A stretch of DNA of 64,000 nt from Paenibacillus sp. Soil787 (GTDB lineage Bacteria; Bacillota; Bacilli; Paenibacillales; NBRC-103111): NCBI RefSeq assembly GCF_001429545.1, contig NZ_LMSP01000012.1:266555-330554 (forward strand), written 5' to 3'. The translations under genes were made by a program, and so were the position numbers. The notes under the pieces are model-generated. The model was not told the DNA's origin and searched no databases. It saw nothing but the letters and a program-made list of their open reading frames with translations. Numbering within the stretch: the first letter of the stretch is position 1; the number at the start of each line of letters is the position of its first letter. Of this stretch, positions 27,610 through 37,461 are shown in pieces.

Positions 27610-27928
27610 TATGTTTCACCTCCGCAGGATTATCTTGACTCTTCTGCAGCATCTGCGCGAAGCCTCCGTCCAATACACCTATGGTGACACGCATCTCTTT
27701 CCCAATGCTGCGGCCCAATTCATACTTCGTACCTATTTCCATGAGTTTAATCCCATAGAATTGGCATTTGTCTTGAAATTTCTTACGTGTATTAGCGGAT
27801 GCATCCTCCGCCATAATGACAAGTTTGGCTTCTCCCGAGCGAATCGCTTTAAACACACCTTCATCACCGGTAACTAGCTTCCCTGCCCGCATCGCCAAGC
27901 CCAATTGGGATAGAAATTTAGGATTCAT
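27599..27928 (-). CDS. rplGA: Ribosomal L7Ae-family protein (YlxQ / RplGA)
   Basis: About 109 residues with the L7Ae/L30e/S12e fold: [39 protein letters not shown] and the helix with [13 protein letters not shown]. It is a kink-turn RNA-binding protein of unclear physiological role. The ATG at 27928 is chosen because the homologous sequence begins there and GAGGAG lies 8 bp upstream. A longer reading frame upstream only overlaps rnpM in another frame. It overlaps rnpM by 11 bp and infB by 11 bp. Confidence 0.92.
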   Translation of the reverse strand: MNPKFLSQLGLAMRAGKLVTGDEGVFKAIRSGEAKLVIMAEDASANTRKKFQDKCQFYGIKLMEIGTKYELGRSIGKEMRVTIGVLDGGFAQMLQKSQDNPAEVKHIDQ

Positions 27929-28241
27929 CCTCAGACTCCTCTTCTTTGGAAGAGAGGAACTCATCTTCAACACGAATGAAATCTTGCTCCAATTGGTCAT
28001 AAATATCGGCACCAACGGCATGCTTAAGGGCTCTATCCAGGGCTTTACTTTTCTTCGCCAATTTAAAACAAGAAACTTTACCGCACAGGTAGGCACCGCG
28101 CCCAGACTTTTTCCCTTTAAGATCTATGAGAATTTCATCTTCAGGCGTTTTGACGATGCGGATCAAGTCCCTCTTCGGCATCATTTCCTGGCAGGCCACG
28201 CATTTTCTCAGAGGGATTTTTCTCTGCTTCATTTTGCTCAC
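27918..28241 (-). CDS. rnpM: RNase P modulator RnpM (YlxR)
   Basis: This 107-residue YlxR-family protein has RKCVACQEMMPKRDLIR at the start and the GRGAYLCGKVSC motif near residues 48-59. It is a small RNA-binding protein of the nusA-infB operon, reported in Bacillus to bind RNase P RNA. The C-terminal 20 residues are acidic (EEESEDES end). It lies 20 bp after nusA. Confidence 0.92.
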   Translation of the reverse strand: MSKMKQRKIPLRKCVACQEMMPKRDLIRIVKTPEDEILIDLKGKKSGRGAYLCGKVSCFKLAKKSKALDRALKHAVGADIYDQLEQDFIRVEDEFLSSKEEESEDES

Positions 28242-28261
28242 CCCTTGCTCCGAACAAAAAC

Positions 28262-29359
28262 TTAATCGACACTCACAGAATCTTGATGCATTTCTTCTGA
28301 ATAAGTTTTCACTCTGCCATATTCTTGTTCGGCTTGTGTTTCACTTTTGATGTCTATTTTCCAACCTGTCAATTTGGCAGCAAGACGAGCATTTTGCCCT
28401 TTGATTCCAATAGCCAGAGAAAGCTGATAGTCAGGTACAATGACACGCGCCATTTTTTCATTTTCATGAATTTGCACTTCAAGCACTTTGGAAGGACTCA
28501 GCGCATTGGCTACGTATTCTTCCACGCTTTCCATCCAACGTACGATGTCTATCTTCTCGCCGCGCAGTTCGCTTACAATCGTTTGAACACGTAATCCTTT
28601 AGGCCCTACACAAGATCCTACTGGATCAACTTCAGCGTTGCGAGAATGAACAGCAATTTTGGATCGGAAACCGGCTTCACGTGCAACCGAACGAATCTCG
28701 ACCACACCATCAAAAATTTCAGGAACTTCCAGTTCAAAAAGACGCTTCAACAGTCCTGGATGTGTTCTTGATAAAATGATTTGCGGTCCTTTCGTCGTAT
28801 TTTCCACTTTCGTGATATACGCTTTAATCCGATCGCCCTGTTTGAACTTATCCGTAGGCATCAATTCAGTTAAAGGCAGAACAGCCTCAACTTTACCCAA
28901 GTCCACATAAATGTTACGTTGATCTTGACGTTGAAGGATACCCGTAACGATATCTTCTTCCTTGTCGATAAAAGCATTATAAATTAAGCCACGCTCGGCT
29001 TCACGAATACGCTGAGTCACCACTTGTTTGGCAGTTTGAGCAGCAATACGTCCGAAATCCCGAGGAGTCACTTCAATTTCAACGATATCTTCCAATTGGT
29101 AATTCGGATTAATTTCACGAGAAGCGTGAAGTGAAATTTCCAATCTTGGATCTAATACTTCCTCAGTTACGGTTTTACGGGCATATACCTTAATGAGGCC
29201 AGTATGGCGATTGATATCAACTCGCACGTTCTGTGCGGTGTTGAAATTACGTTTATAACTTGAAATCATCGCTGCTTCAATTGCATCGATAAGTAACTCC
29301 TTTGAGATACCCTTCTCACGTTCAATTTCCGACAGCGCTTCGATAAAATCCGTGTTCAT
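28262..29359 (-). CDS. nusA: Transcription termination/antitermination factor NusA
   Basis: This 365-residue protein has the N-terminal RNA polymerase-binding domain ([17 protein letters not shown]), an S1 domain (about 130-200, [16 protein letters not shown]), and two KH domains ([17 protein letters not shown] near 245 and [18 protein letters not shown] near 315). It lacks the C-terminal acidic repeats of the E. coli protein, as usual for Bacillota. It controls pausing and termination. Confidence 0.97.
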   Translation of the reverse strand: MNTDFIEALSEIEREKGISKELLIDAIEAAMISSYKRNFNTAQNVRVDINRHTGLIKVYARKTVTEEVLDPRLEISLHASREINPNYQLEDIVEIEVTPRDFGRIAAQTAKQVVTQRIREAERGLIYNAFIDKEEDIVTGILQRQDQRNIYVDLGKVEAVLPLTELMPTDKFKQGDRIKAYITKVENTTKGPQIILSRTHPGLLKRLFELEVPEIFDGVVEIRSVAREAGFRSKIAVHSRNAEVDPVGSCVGPKGLRVQTIVSELRGEKIDIVRWMESVEEYVANALSPSKVLEVQIHENEKMARVIVPDYQLSLAIGIKGQNARLAAKLTGWKIDIKSETQAEQEYGRVKTYSEEMHQDSVSVD

Positions 29360-29395
29360 TTGAACTGAGTCCCCCCTTTCAATAAGTAACGATCA

Positions 29396-29860
29396 CTAAA
29401 AAACGATAGCTAGACGAGCGCTTGCTACTTTAGCGAACGGGATAATGATTTTCTTTTTGCCAATTTCAATAACGAGTTCTTCCTCGTCAAAAGAAAGCAG
29501 CAAACCTTCAAATTCCTTGGAACCGTCTATCGGTTCATAGGTGGTAACAAATACATGACTATTCACAGCCTTGTGATAATCTTGTGTCTTCTTAAGCGGA
29601 CGTTCCGCGCCTGGTGAAGAGACTTCCAAGAAATAGGCATCAGCAATCGGATCTTTCTCATCCAATTGAACACTTAAGTATTCACTGATGCGGCCGCAAT
29701 CATCTATATCAATTCCGCCTTCTTTGTCTGCATAGACACGAAGGAACCAGTTGCTGCCTTCTTTGACATATTCAATATCCACGAGTTCAAATCCATTTTG
29801 TTCAATGAAATCCTTCAGCATGTCCTCAATGACGGATTTGATTTGCGCTTGTGTAGCCAC
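29396..29860 (-). CDS. rimP: Ribosome maturation factor RimP
   Basis: This 154-residue protein shows GFELVDIEYVKEGSNWFLRVY, IDIDDCGRIS and the EVSSPGAERPLK motif, typical of RimP, which assists 30S assembly. It starts with GTG at 29860, behind TAGGAGG, and is the first gene of the rimP-nusA-rnpM-rplGA-infB-rbfA-nrnA-truB-ribF unit. Confidence 0.96.
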   Translation of the reverse strand: MATQAQIKSVIEDMLKDFIEQNGFELVDIEYVKEGSNWFLRVYADKEGGIDIDDCGRISEYLSVQLDEKDPIADAYFLEVSSPGAERPLKKTQDYHKAVNSHVFVTTYEPIDGSKEFEGLLLSFDEEELVIEIGKKKIIIPFAKVASARLAIVF

Positions 29861-29893
29861 AGATAAATGTACCTCCTAAATTGACTTTTCCTT

Positions 29894-29923
29894 ATCGTAT
29901 ATTTCCGAAAAGTCCTATATCAA
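29894..29923 (-). promoter_or_regulatory. Candidate promoter of the rimP-nusA-infB operon
   Basis: TTGATA (29918-29923), 18 bp, TACGAT (29894-29899) on the minus strand, right after the polC terminator. The -10 is weak. Confidence 0.4.
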
Positions 29924-29928
29924 AATGT

Positions 29929-29952
29929 AAAGAGTGGGTTTCCCCACTCTTT
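29929..29952 (-). terminator. Rho-independent terminator of polC
   Basis: A perfect 10-bp stem AAAGAGTGGG/CCCACTCTTT (29929-29938 with 29943-29952), 4-nt loop, followed by ACATTTTG on the minus strand. It is 133 bp after the polC stop, and the space between holds no gene. Confidence 0.75.
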
Positions 29953-30085
29953 AATCACAAGATGATATCCTCATTATTGCCAATAAAAATTATACCATAA
30001 CCATTCTTTGCATTACAATAGCAAACTTGTTAATCATTTTCACTTGACAGCTAAAAGTTTTTCGAAGAAAACTCACTTCGGAAGC

Positions 30086-33000
30086 TTAGAATAAGGACAA
30101 TTGATTCGATTCCGGAAGTCCACGGAAGCATCCCATCGCGCTGAGCATCTCAATGACCGTCTTTGAGGCTTTAGATCGATTCTGGAAATCTTCGATGGAG
30201 AGGAAGTCGCCCTCCTCTTTGGCGGCGGCAATATTTTTAGCTGCATTATCTCCGATACCTGACATTGCCGCAAATGGCGGAATAAGTGACGTACCATCGA
30301 TAATAAACCGTGTCGCATCCGATCGATAAATGTCAATTGGCTTGAAACTGAAGCCACGTGATGTCATTTCGAGTGACATTTCAAGAATAGATACCATCGC
30401 CTTCTCCTTCGGCAGCGCCTGGAAGCCCTTCTCTTCAATCTCAATCAATTTTTTAAGAATGGCATCATACCCTTGGCAAAGAAGTTCAAGATCAAAGTCC
30501 GCTGCACGAACACTAAAGTATGTCGCATAGTAGGCAATAGGATGATACACCTTAAAGTAAGCTGTACGAACAGCAGAGATAACGTAAGCAGCGGCATGCG
30601 CTTTTGGAAACATATATTCAATCCGTTCACAAGATTCAATATACCAAGCTGGCACATTACAGCGTTTCATCTCATCTTTCCATTCATCTGTAAGCCCCTT
30701 ACCTTTACGAACACTCTCCGTAATTTTGAAAGCAAGACCTGCATCCATTCCTGCTCTATAAATCAAGAAGAGCATGATATCATCCCGACAACCAATAACC
30801 GTCTTAATGTTGCATATCCCTTTTTTAATTAACTCCTGTGCATTACCTAGCCAAACGCCCGTTCCATGGGATAATCCCGAAATTTGCAATAAGTCGGCGA
30901 AGGAGCTTGGCTGCGTTTCCTGAAGCATCTGACGAACGAACTTGGTTCCCATTTCCGGAACGCCATAAGTAGCTACTGGGGACCTGATTTGATCCGGTCT
31001 GACTCCAATCGCTTCTGTCGAGTTGAAAATGCTCATCGCTTTCGGATCATTCATAGGTATGGTCGTTGGATCAATGCCAGTTAAATCTTGCAGCATCCGC
31101 ATCATTGTCGGGTCGTCGTGTCCGAGAATATCAAGTTTCAGCAAATTGGCGTCAAAGGCATGATAATCAAAATGGGTTGTTTTCCATTCCGAATTCTTAT
31201 CATCTGCTGGATATTGTACGGGTGTGATATCATCAACTTCTATATAATCCGGTACAACGACAATACCGCCAGGATGCTGACCTGTACTTCTCTTCACACC
31301 CGTACAGCCCGCAGCTAGTCGGCTAATCTCAGCACCGCGCCATTTCTGACCTTGCTCTTCTTCATACTTCTTAACGAATCCGAATGCCGTCTTCTCGGCG
31401 ACAGTACCGATGGTACCCGCACGGAATACATTCTTCTCACCAAAAATTTCTTTCGTAAAATTATGCGCTATTGGTTGATAAACGCCAGAGAAGTTCAAAT
31501 CGATATCGGGAACCTTATCCCCTTTAAAGCCAAGAAACGTCTCAAACGGAATGTCGTGACCGTCACCTTTTAAATTCCCGCCGCAATTCGGGCAGACTTT
31601 GTTCGGAAGATCGAATCCACTCGGAACACTACCGTCCAGGAACCACTCACTATGCTGACAAGATGCGCAAATATAATGAGGAGGCAGCGGATTAACCTCG
31701 GAAATGCCTAACATCATCGCAACAACCGAAGACCCAACGGATCCCCTTGAACCTACGAGATAACCGTCCGCATTCGACTTTTTTACAAGACGTTCGGAAA
31801 TCAAATAGTTGGCAGAGAAACCGAACTTAATAATCGGAACAAGCTCTTTCTCAAGCCGGGCTATAATGACCTCCGGAAGTTCATCTCCATACATTGCCTT
31901 CGCTGTATTATAACAGGTTGTCCGAATTTCTTCGTCGGCCCCTTCGATGATGGGTGTGAACAGCTTATCCGGGAATAGTTCAATGACTTCAAACCTATCT
32001 GCCAGGTCATTCGTACTGCGCACGACTACTTCAAGCGCCTTTTCTTCACCAAGAAACTTGAATTCTTCCAGCATCTCTTTGGTTGTACGGAAATGAGCAT
32101 CCGGCTTTTTCATAGCTTTAAGTGGACTAAACCCGGTAATACCATTAATGGCAATATCTCTGCATACTTTCTCACGAGGATTCAGATAATGCGCGTTCCC
32201 TGTAGCAATAACCGGTTTGCCTGTCTTATAACCAATTTCACAAACACGTCGCACAGCATTTTCTAAATCTTCAACGCTGCCAACAAGACCCTTCTCTACC
32301 AGATGCATGTTGTAGCTCACAGGTTGAATTTCAAGAATGTCATAAAACTCAGCCACTTGCTCAGCTTCTTCGATCGATTTGTTAAGTACAGCTTCAAAGA
32401 ATTCCCCTTTTTCACAGCCAGACGTGATAAGAAGACCTTCTCTTAATTCGACCAGCACACTTTTGGGAATTGTTGCGGAACGCTGTAAATAGGTTGTATG
32501 GGATAAGGATATAAGTTTGAATAAGTTCTTCTTCCCAACGGCATTTAGCGCGTAAACACAGCAATGGAAAGGACGTTGATTGGACAAATCTTTTCCTACA
32601 TAATCATTCAATTTAGCAAGATTCGTTATTTGTCGATCATTAGCCTCGTTAATTAAATGGTATAAAACAAAGCCTAATGCAATAGAGTCATCAATCGCAC
32701 GGTGATGATTGTCCAAGCCTACTTTAAATTTATCCGACAAGGTATTCAATCGATGGTTCTTCATTGAAGGGAATAGAAATCTAGCAAGCTCAAGGGTATC
32801 AAGTACGGAGTTCGTAACCTCTGGCAATCCCATACGTTTCAAATTGGCTTGAAGGAAACCCATATCAAATCGTGCATTATGGGCTACGAGAACGCAATCT
32901 CCAATAAACTCAATGAACTTAGGAAGCTCTTCCTCGATATCAGGTGCATCTTTTACCATATCATCATTAATGTTCGTCAATTGTTGAATGTTGTAAGGAA

Positions 33001-34396
33001 TTTTCTCGTGGGGATTAATGAACGTTGCAAATCGCTCAATTTCTTTACCGTCCTGCATTTTAACACCTGCAAGCTCGATAATTCGGTTATTGGTAACCGA
33101 AAGTCCCGTTGTCTCTACGTCGAATATCACATATGTTGCTTGCTTCAGATCCATATCCTGACCATTCATCACAATAGGAACAGAGTCATTCACAACGTTG
33201 GCTTCCACACCATAAATCACTTTAATTCCGTGCTTTTTGGCTGCTTTACCTGCATCAGGGAAACATTGAATGTTACTATGATCGGTAACCGCGATGGCTT
33301 TATGTCCCCATTTAGCCGCCATTTTCACATATTGATCGATCGGTGTTAATGCATCCATCGTACTCATGGTTGTGTGAAGATGGAACTCAACACGCTTCTC
33401 AGCTGCATCGTCCATCCGATCCTTGGGAGCCATGACTTCATACAGGTCATTCGGAATCATGACAAGTTCAGGGATTTGCATGAAACGGTCATATTCGACC
33501 TTACCTCGCGCTCTAATCCACGTTCCATTCGCAAGCAAGCTCATAATCTTCACATCATCTTTGGTTTTCGCAAATACCTTCATCGCCAAAGAATCTGTAA
33601 AGTCGGTCAGGTTAAATGTAAATAACGTATTTCCATTTCTCAATTCCTTGACATCTAGTCCAAATACGGTACCCTGAACCGTCACTTTCTTCTCTTCTTC
33701 TTGAATGTTCTTGAGTGGCGTCGGCACCTCTTTGATATCAATACCCATGACAAGCTTGAGATCCGTATCTGGTAATGAGGATTCCTCTTCTTCCATGTCA
33801 ATGGACATCATGATCTCTTGGGTAATCGTCTTCTCGCCTTGCTCGCGCTGCTTCGCAAATTTCTCGTACTCAGCTTCGATCTCAGTAGAATCACTAACCG
33901 CATATTTTACGTTTAATTCGGTTTGAAAAAAATTATGAAAAAAGTTCCGTATGAACATATCTACATTTTTCTTTCTAGCAAGTTCAAGTCCAATCTGATC
34001 AAGCATAATGAGCGTTAATGTATGACCTTGTACCTCAAACCTTGACTTCGACATCCAACCGTTAATCGACGCTACTTCTCGCTGCAGCCACTCCATAAAT
34101 AGGCTCCAGTATTCCTCCACCAAAGCAGCGGGTTCTGCTTGCTCATATTTCCAGATAAAACGAATCTTCGCAATCTGAGCAAACTTCTCTTGAATCATTT
34201 TACAAAAAGAGCGGTAAACATTCTGAGGCACTATTTCATTTTTCACCAAATAAAAGGTCCAGTCGCGATTTTTACGACTAATTTCTACTTGCTCGATGTA
34301 GCCTTCCGCAAAAAATGACCGCACGATATCGGCTGGAATCTCGGCTTGCTGCATCAAAAGCTCAAAGCGATTCCGTTTATCAGCCAAATTACTCAT
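30086..34396 (-). CDS. polC: DNA polymerase III alpha subunit, PolC type
   Basis: About 1436 residues, the normal PolC length. It has an N-terminal domain, an OB fold (about 240-330), a PHP domain split by the proofreading exonuclease (VEFHLHTTMSTMDA near 340; VIFDVETTGLS near 425), a four-Cys zinc cluster (YICASC...VCPNCGGN), and the catalytic DIDLNFSG. It is the replicative polymerase. The ATG at 34396 has GGGGAGG 7 bp upstream, which decides it over an upstream codon at 34411. A terminator-like hairpin sits directly before this ribosome binding site. Confidence 0.98.
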   Translation of the reverse strand: MSNLADKRNRFELLMQQAEIPADIVRSFFAEGYIEQVEISRKNRDWTFYLVKNEIVPQNVYRSFCKMIQEKFAQIAKIRFIWKYEQAEPAALVEEYWSLFMEWLQREVASINGWMSKSRFEVQGHTLTLIMLDQIGLELARKKNVDMFIRNFFHNFFQTELNVKYAVSDSTEIEAEYEKFAKQREQGEKTITQEIMMSIDMEEEESSLPDTDLKLVMGIDIKEVPTPLKNIQEEEKKVTVQGTVFGLDVKELRNGNTLFTFNLTDFTDSLAMKVFAKTKDDVKIMSLLANGTWIRARGKVEYDRFMQIPELVMIPNDLYEVMAPKDRMDDAAEKRVEFHLHTTMSTMDALTPIDQYVKMAAKWGHKAIAVTDHSNIQCFPDAGKAAKKHGIKVIYGVEANVVNDSVPIVMNGQDMDLKQATYVIFDVETTGLSVTNNRIIELAGVKMQDGKEIERFATFINPHEKIPYNIQQLTNINDDMVKDAPDIEEELPKFIEFIGDCVLVAHNARFDMGFLQANLKRMGLPEVTNSVLDTLELARFLFPSMKNHRLNTLSDKFKVGLDNHHRAIDDSIALGFVLYHLINEANDRQITNLAKLNDYVGKDLSNQRPFHCCVYALNAVGKKNLFKLISLSHTTYLQRSATIPKSVLVELREGLLITSGCEKGEFFEAVLNKSIEEAEQVAEFYDILEIQPVSYNMHLVEKGLVGSVEDLENAVRRVCEIGYKTGKPVIATGNAHYLNPREKVCRDIAINGITGFSPLKAMKKPDAHFRTTKEMLEEFKFLGEEKALEVVVRSTNDLADRFEVIELFPDKLFTPIIEGADEEIRTTCYNTAKAMYGDELPEVIIARLEKELVPIIKFGFSANYLISERLVKKSNADGYLVGSRGSVGSSVVAMMLGISEVNPLPPHYICASCQHSEWFLDGSVPSGFDLPNKVCPNCGGNLKGDGHDIPFETFLGFKGDKVPDIDLNFSGVYQPIAHNFTKEIFGEKNVFRAGTIGTVAEKTAFGFVKKYEEEQGQKWRGAEISRLAAGCTGVKRSTGQHPGGIVVVPDYIEVDDITPVQYPADDKNSEWKTTHFDYHAFDANLLKLDILGHDDPTMMRMLQDLTGIDPTTIPMNDPKAMSIFNSTEAIGVRPDQIRSPVATYGVPEMGTKFVRQMLQETQPSSFADLLQISGLSHGTGVWLGNAQELIKKGICNIKTVIGCRDDIMLFLIYRAGMDAGLAFKITESVRKGKGLTDEWKDEMKRCNVPAWYIESCERIEYMFPKAHAAAYVISAVRTAYFKVYHPIAYYATYFSVRAADFDLELLCQGYDAILKKLIEIEEKGFQALPKEKAMVSILEMSLEMTSRGFSFKPIDIYRSDATRFIIDGTSLIPPFAAMSGIGDNAAKNIAAAKEEGDFLSIEDFQNRSKASKTVIEMLSAMGCFRGLPESNQLSLF

Positions 34397-34411
34397 GAAC
34401 AGCCTCCCCAT

Positions 34412-34455
34412 AAAAATACCAAGGGCAATGGAATTGTTGCTTCCATTTGCCCTTG
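34412..34455 (-). terminator. Terminator-like hairpin between proS and polC
   Basis: A 14-bp stem with one bulge (34420-34433 with 34441-34455) and a 7-nt loop, followed by GTATTTTT on the minus strand. Its U-run abuts the polC ribosome binding site, so there is no room for a promoter after it. It may act as an attenuator. Confidence 0.75.
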
Positions 34456-34462
34456 ATTGTAA

Positions 34463-35911
34463 TTAATAACTTCGGCCAAAAACGACCGTATGTTTAGCGG
34501 CATCGCCGCAAACCAGACATGTTGATTTCGTTTCTGCGGGTGTGAAAGGAATATTCCGGCTTGTTGCACCCGTTTCTTGCTTCACTTGCTCTTCACAAGC
34601 GTTAGAGCCGCACCAGCCAGCTAAAGCAAACCCGCGTTTGGTCTCCAAGAACGATTTGAATTCATCAATGGAATCCACCGCTATGTAATGCTCGTCACGG
34701 AACTGCTTCGCTTTATCATACATCTGCTGATGAATCTCAGCAAGTAAATTTTGAATTTCTTCGACAAAATTCGCTTGTTGAACTATTTTCTTCTCCCCGC
34801 TTACACGAGAGACGAGAACAACTTGTCCATTTTCCATGTCACGAGGCCCTAATTCAACACGAATCGGTACACCGCGCATTTCATATTCATTGAATTTCCA
34901 ACCAGGGCTTTGATCTGCACGGTCATCCACTTTAACGCGAACGCCAGCTTTCTTTAGCTCTGCATACAATTCGTCGACCCGTCCAATCACTTGTTCACGT
35001 GTTTTTGGCGGACCAATCGGAATCATGATGACTTGCGTAGGGGCAACTTTAGGCGGCAATACCAACCCACGATCATCCCCATGAACCATAATAAGTGCAC
35101 CGATGAGTCGAGTACTAACTCCCCATGAAGTCGTATGGGCAAATTGATGCTGATTTTCACGGTCCAAGAACTTGATATCGAAAGCGACAGCAAAATTCGT
35201 ACCCAGATAGTGAGAGGTCCCTGCTTGCACCGCTTTCCCATCTTTCATCATCGCTTCAATGGAGAACGTATCAACAGCTCCCGCGAACTTCTCAGAAGGA
35301 GTCTTCTGCCCAACAATGACTGGGATCGCTAAGAAATCTTCCGCAAATTGGCGGTATACATCCAGCATTTGCATCGTTTCGCGGCGAGCATCCTGCTCAT
35401 CTTCATGAGCCGTATGACCTTCTTGCCACAAGAACTCCGTAGTTCGAAGGAAAGGCAATGTGCGCTTTTCCCATCGAACTACGTTAGCCCATTGATTAAT
35501 CAAAAGAGGAAGATCGCGATAGGAGTTGATCCATTCCGAATACATGTGACCAATCATCGTTTCCGAAGTTGGACGAATAGCTAGACGTTCTTCCAGCTTC
35601 TCCCCGCCTGCTTCAGTGACCCAAGGCAGCTCTGGATTAAAGCCTTCCACGTGTTCTTTTTCCTTCTGGAAAAAACTCTCTGGAATAAACAAAGGGAAAT
35701 AAGCATTCCGGTGACCCGTTTCTTTAAATTTACTATCGAGTTCACGCTGTATGTTTTCCCATATTTCAAAGCCATCCGGCTTAAACACGATACAACCGCG
35801 CACTGGCGAATAGCTCATCAAATCAGCTTTCTTGATCACATCTATGTACCAACGGGAGAAATCCTCTCCCTGTGGTGTTATCTCTTTAACAAACTGTTTA
35901 TCGTTTGACAT
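34463..35911 (-). CDS. proS: Prolyl-tRNA synthetase, eukaryote/archaeal-type
   Basis: This 482-residue class II enzyme is the short, archaeal/eukaryote-like ProRS: it lacks the editing insertion between motifs 2 and 3 and has a C-terminal zinc-like domain with four Cys (GWCGSNACEE and CLVC). Motif 2 lies at VRWEKRTLPFLRTTEF and motif 3 near VHGDDRGLVLPP. It charges tRNA-Pro. In Bacillus subtilis the same locus carries the longer bacterial-type enzyme. ATG at 35911 follows GGAGGGT. It lies 23 bp after rseP. Confidence 0.95.
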   Translation of the reverse strand: MSNDKQFVKEITPQGEDFSRWYIDVIKKADLMSYSPVRGCIVFKPDGFEIWENIQRELDSKFKETGHRNAYFPLFIPESFFQKEKEHVEGFNPELPWVTEAGGEKLEERLAIRPTSETMIGHMYSEWINSYRDLPLLINQWANVVRWEKRTLPFLRTTEFLWQEGHTAHEDEQDARRETMQMLDVYRQFAEDFLAIPVIVGQKTPSEKFAGAVDTFSIEAMMKDGKAVQAGTSHYLGTNFAVAFDIKFLDRENQHQFAHTTSWGVSTRLIGALIMVHGDDRGLVLPPKVAPTQVIMIPIGPPKTREQVIGRVDELYAELKKAGVRVKVDDRADQSPGWKFNEYEMRGVPIRVELGPRDMENGQVVLVSRVSGEKKIVQQANFVEEIQNLLAEIHQQMYDKAKQFRDEHYIAVDSIDEFKSFLETKRGFALAGWCGSNACEEQVKQETGATSRNIPFTPAETKSTCLVCGDAAKHTVVFGRSY

Positions 35912-35933
35912 AAACCCTCCTACAATATTAGGA

Positions 35934-37193
35934 CTATCCCTTAATTAATCTTAAAATGTCATTGTAAGTAACTGCCACCATGAGCAGCATGAGCAGTGCA
36001 AAACCAACAAAATGAACCATACTTTCTCGATTCGGATCAATTGGTTTCCCGCGCAATGCCTCTAGGCCCATAAATAGAAGTCGACTTCCATCTAAAGCTG
36101 GAATAGGCAGGAGATTAAATATACCTAAATACAAGCTTAACGTAGCTGCCCACGAGATTAAGTAAGTTATTCCCATTTTGGCAAACTCTGCTGATACTTG
36201 AGCTGTCCGGACAGGTCCGCCAAGATCATCAAGTTTAAACTGCAGCATAACTAGCTTCTTTAAACCAGTCACAATGCCAATTGTTGTTCCAACGACTTGC
36301 TCGTAGGTGCCAGTTATCACTTCACTAAAGGTTGCGCTTCTGCGGTCCCCAGAAATGACTACGCCCAGCTTGCCAGCCCCTGCTTCCATTTCGGGTGTAA
36401 CTTGAAGTGTAATTGGATTCCCTGCACGATCCACAACCCAGGTCATCGGCTTTCCTGCGGAGGATTGAATCGAGGTGACAAGCTTCTCGCGGTCATCACC
36501 AATCGGCTGATTATCAATCGATATGATGATATCTCCTTTGTGAAGACCCGACTTCTCTCCTGCCTTACCTGAAAGTACGGAATCCAGCTTAACGTTCGTA
36601 AATACGCCTGACATAATAACAACGATTAAGAACAACACAATGGCGAGAATGAAGTTCATCACAGGCCCCATCACAATAGCAATTGCTCTCTGGCCAACCG
36701 TTTTCGAACCAAACTGACGATCATATGGAGCAATCTGTGTTTCTGTCCCTTTGGTTACCATCATAGCCTGTGGATCAATGGGGTAAGTAACTCGTTCTCC
36801 GTCAACATCAAGTGCTACTTGAAGCGCTCTTTCTAAATCAATTTGTTCCACGACACCAATAATCACATTTGATCGCCGATCTAGTTGATCAAGATATAGA
36901 GATGACACTTGATTTTGTTTATTTAATTTGACGGCAACCGTTTGTCCAGGGTTCACTTGGACGATTTCCGGGTCTTCCCCTGCCATGCGAACGAATCCAC
37001 CAATCGGCAAAATGCGTAAGGTATAGCGCGTTTCCCCTTTTTTATATGAGAAAATTTTGGGTCCAAAACCGATTGCAAATTCTCGAACTAAGATGCCTGC
37101 ACGTTTCGCAAAGTAAAAATGACCCCATTCATGAATCGTAACGAGAACGAAAAACAACAAAATAACCTTCAATCCAACTTCTATGGCTGACAA
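35934..37193 (-). CDS. rseP: Intramembrane zinc metalloprotease RseP/RasP
   Basis: This 419-residue site-2 protease has HEWGH (residues 21-25) in the first membrane segment, a central PDZ domain (about 200-290, with KAGEKSGLHKGDIIISID), and the third ligand in NLLPIPALDG near residue 365. About four membrane spans are visible. It cleaves anti-sigma factors and signal-peptide remnants within the membrane. The start is TTG at 37193 with AAGGAGG upstream. Confidence 0.95.
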   Translation of the reverse strand: MSAIEVGLKVILLFFVLVTIHEWGHFYFAKRAGILVREFAIGFGPKIFSYKKGETRYTLRILPIGGFVRMAGEDPEIVQVNPGQTVAVKLNKQNQVSSLYLDQLDRRSNVIIGVVEQIDLERALQVALDVDGERVTYPIDPQAMMVTKGTETQIAPYDRQFGSKTVGQRAIAIVMGPVMNFILAIVLFLIVVIMSGVFTNVKLDSVLSGKAGEKSGLHKGDIIISIDNQPIGDDREKLVTSIQSSAGKPMTWVVDRAGNPITLQVTPEMEAGAGKLGVVISGDRRSATFSEVITGTYEQVVGTTIGIVTGLKKLVMLQFKLDDLGGPVRTAQVSAEFAKMGITYLISWAATLSLYLGIFNLLPIPALDGSRLLFMGLEALRGKPIDPNRESMVHFVGFALLMLLMVAVTYNDILRLIKG

Positions 37194-37461
37194 GTCGTAT
37201 TTCCTCCTTCGAGTTTTCTTCAGAAAACTTACCTATGTTTGCAAAAACCATAACGTTTTCGTTTGAAAACCTGCCTTCTAAGCATCCACTTATGGACAGC
37301 ATGTTCTTAGATTACCATTATTGAACTGCTGAATACAAGCTATGCCCTTTTAGCACAGTATACGAGCTGGGAGTTTGAATTAGACTTTACTTTACAAAGT
37401 GCCTAGATGATAGATTAAAAAAAGAGCCGAGCCAACCTCGCTGACCTAAGCTCTCATGAAA
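37194..37461 (-). other. dxr-rseP intergenic region
   Basis: These 268 bp carry no gene. They hold the dxr terminator at 37414-37455 and then about 220 bp of leader for rseP. A TATACT at 37358-37363 is the best -10 candidate, but its -35 region (AGTCTA) is poor. I see no riboswitch or T-box motif. Confidence 0.5.
37414..37455 (-). terminator. Probable terminator of dxr
   Basis: On the minus strand AGCGAG pairs with CTC(G)GCT around a 5-nt loop, with one bulged G, and is followed by CTTTTTTT. An outer AGAGC/GCTCT pairing is also possible. Confidence 0.65.

Noticed and set aside
27929-28096. An N-terminal extension of the L7Ae-family protein
   Set aside because: The extension overlaps rnpM in a different frame, and a ribosome binding site and family start place the real ATG at 27928.
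35912-37461. T-box leader for proS
   Set aside because: proS follows rseP by 23 bp and the long gap before rseP shows no TGGNACC-type T-box sequence.
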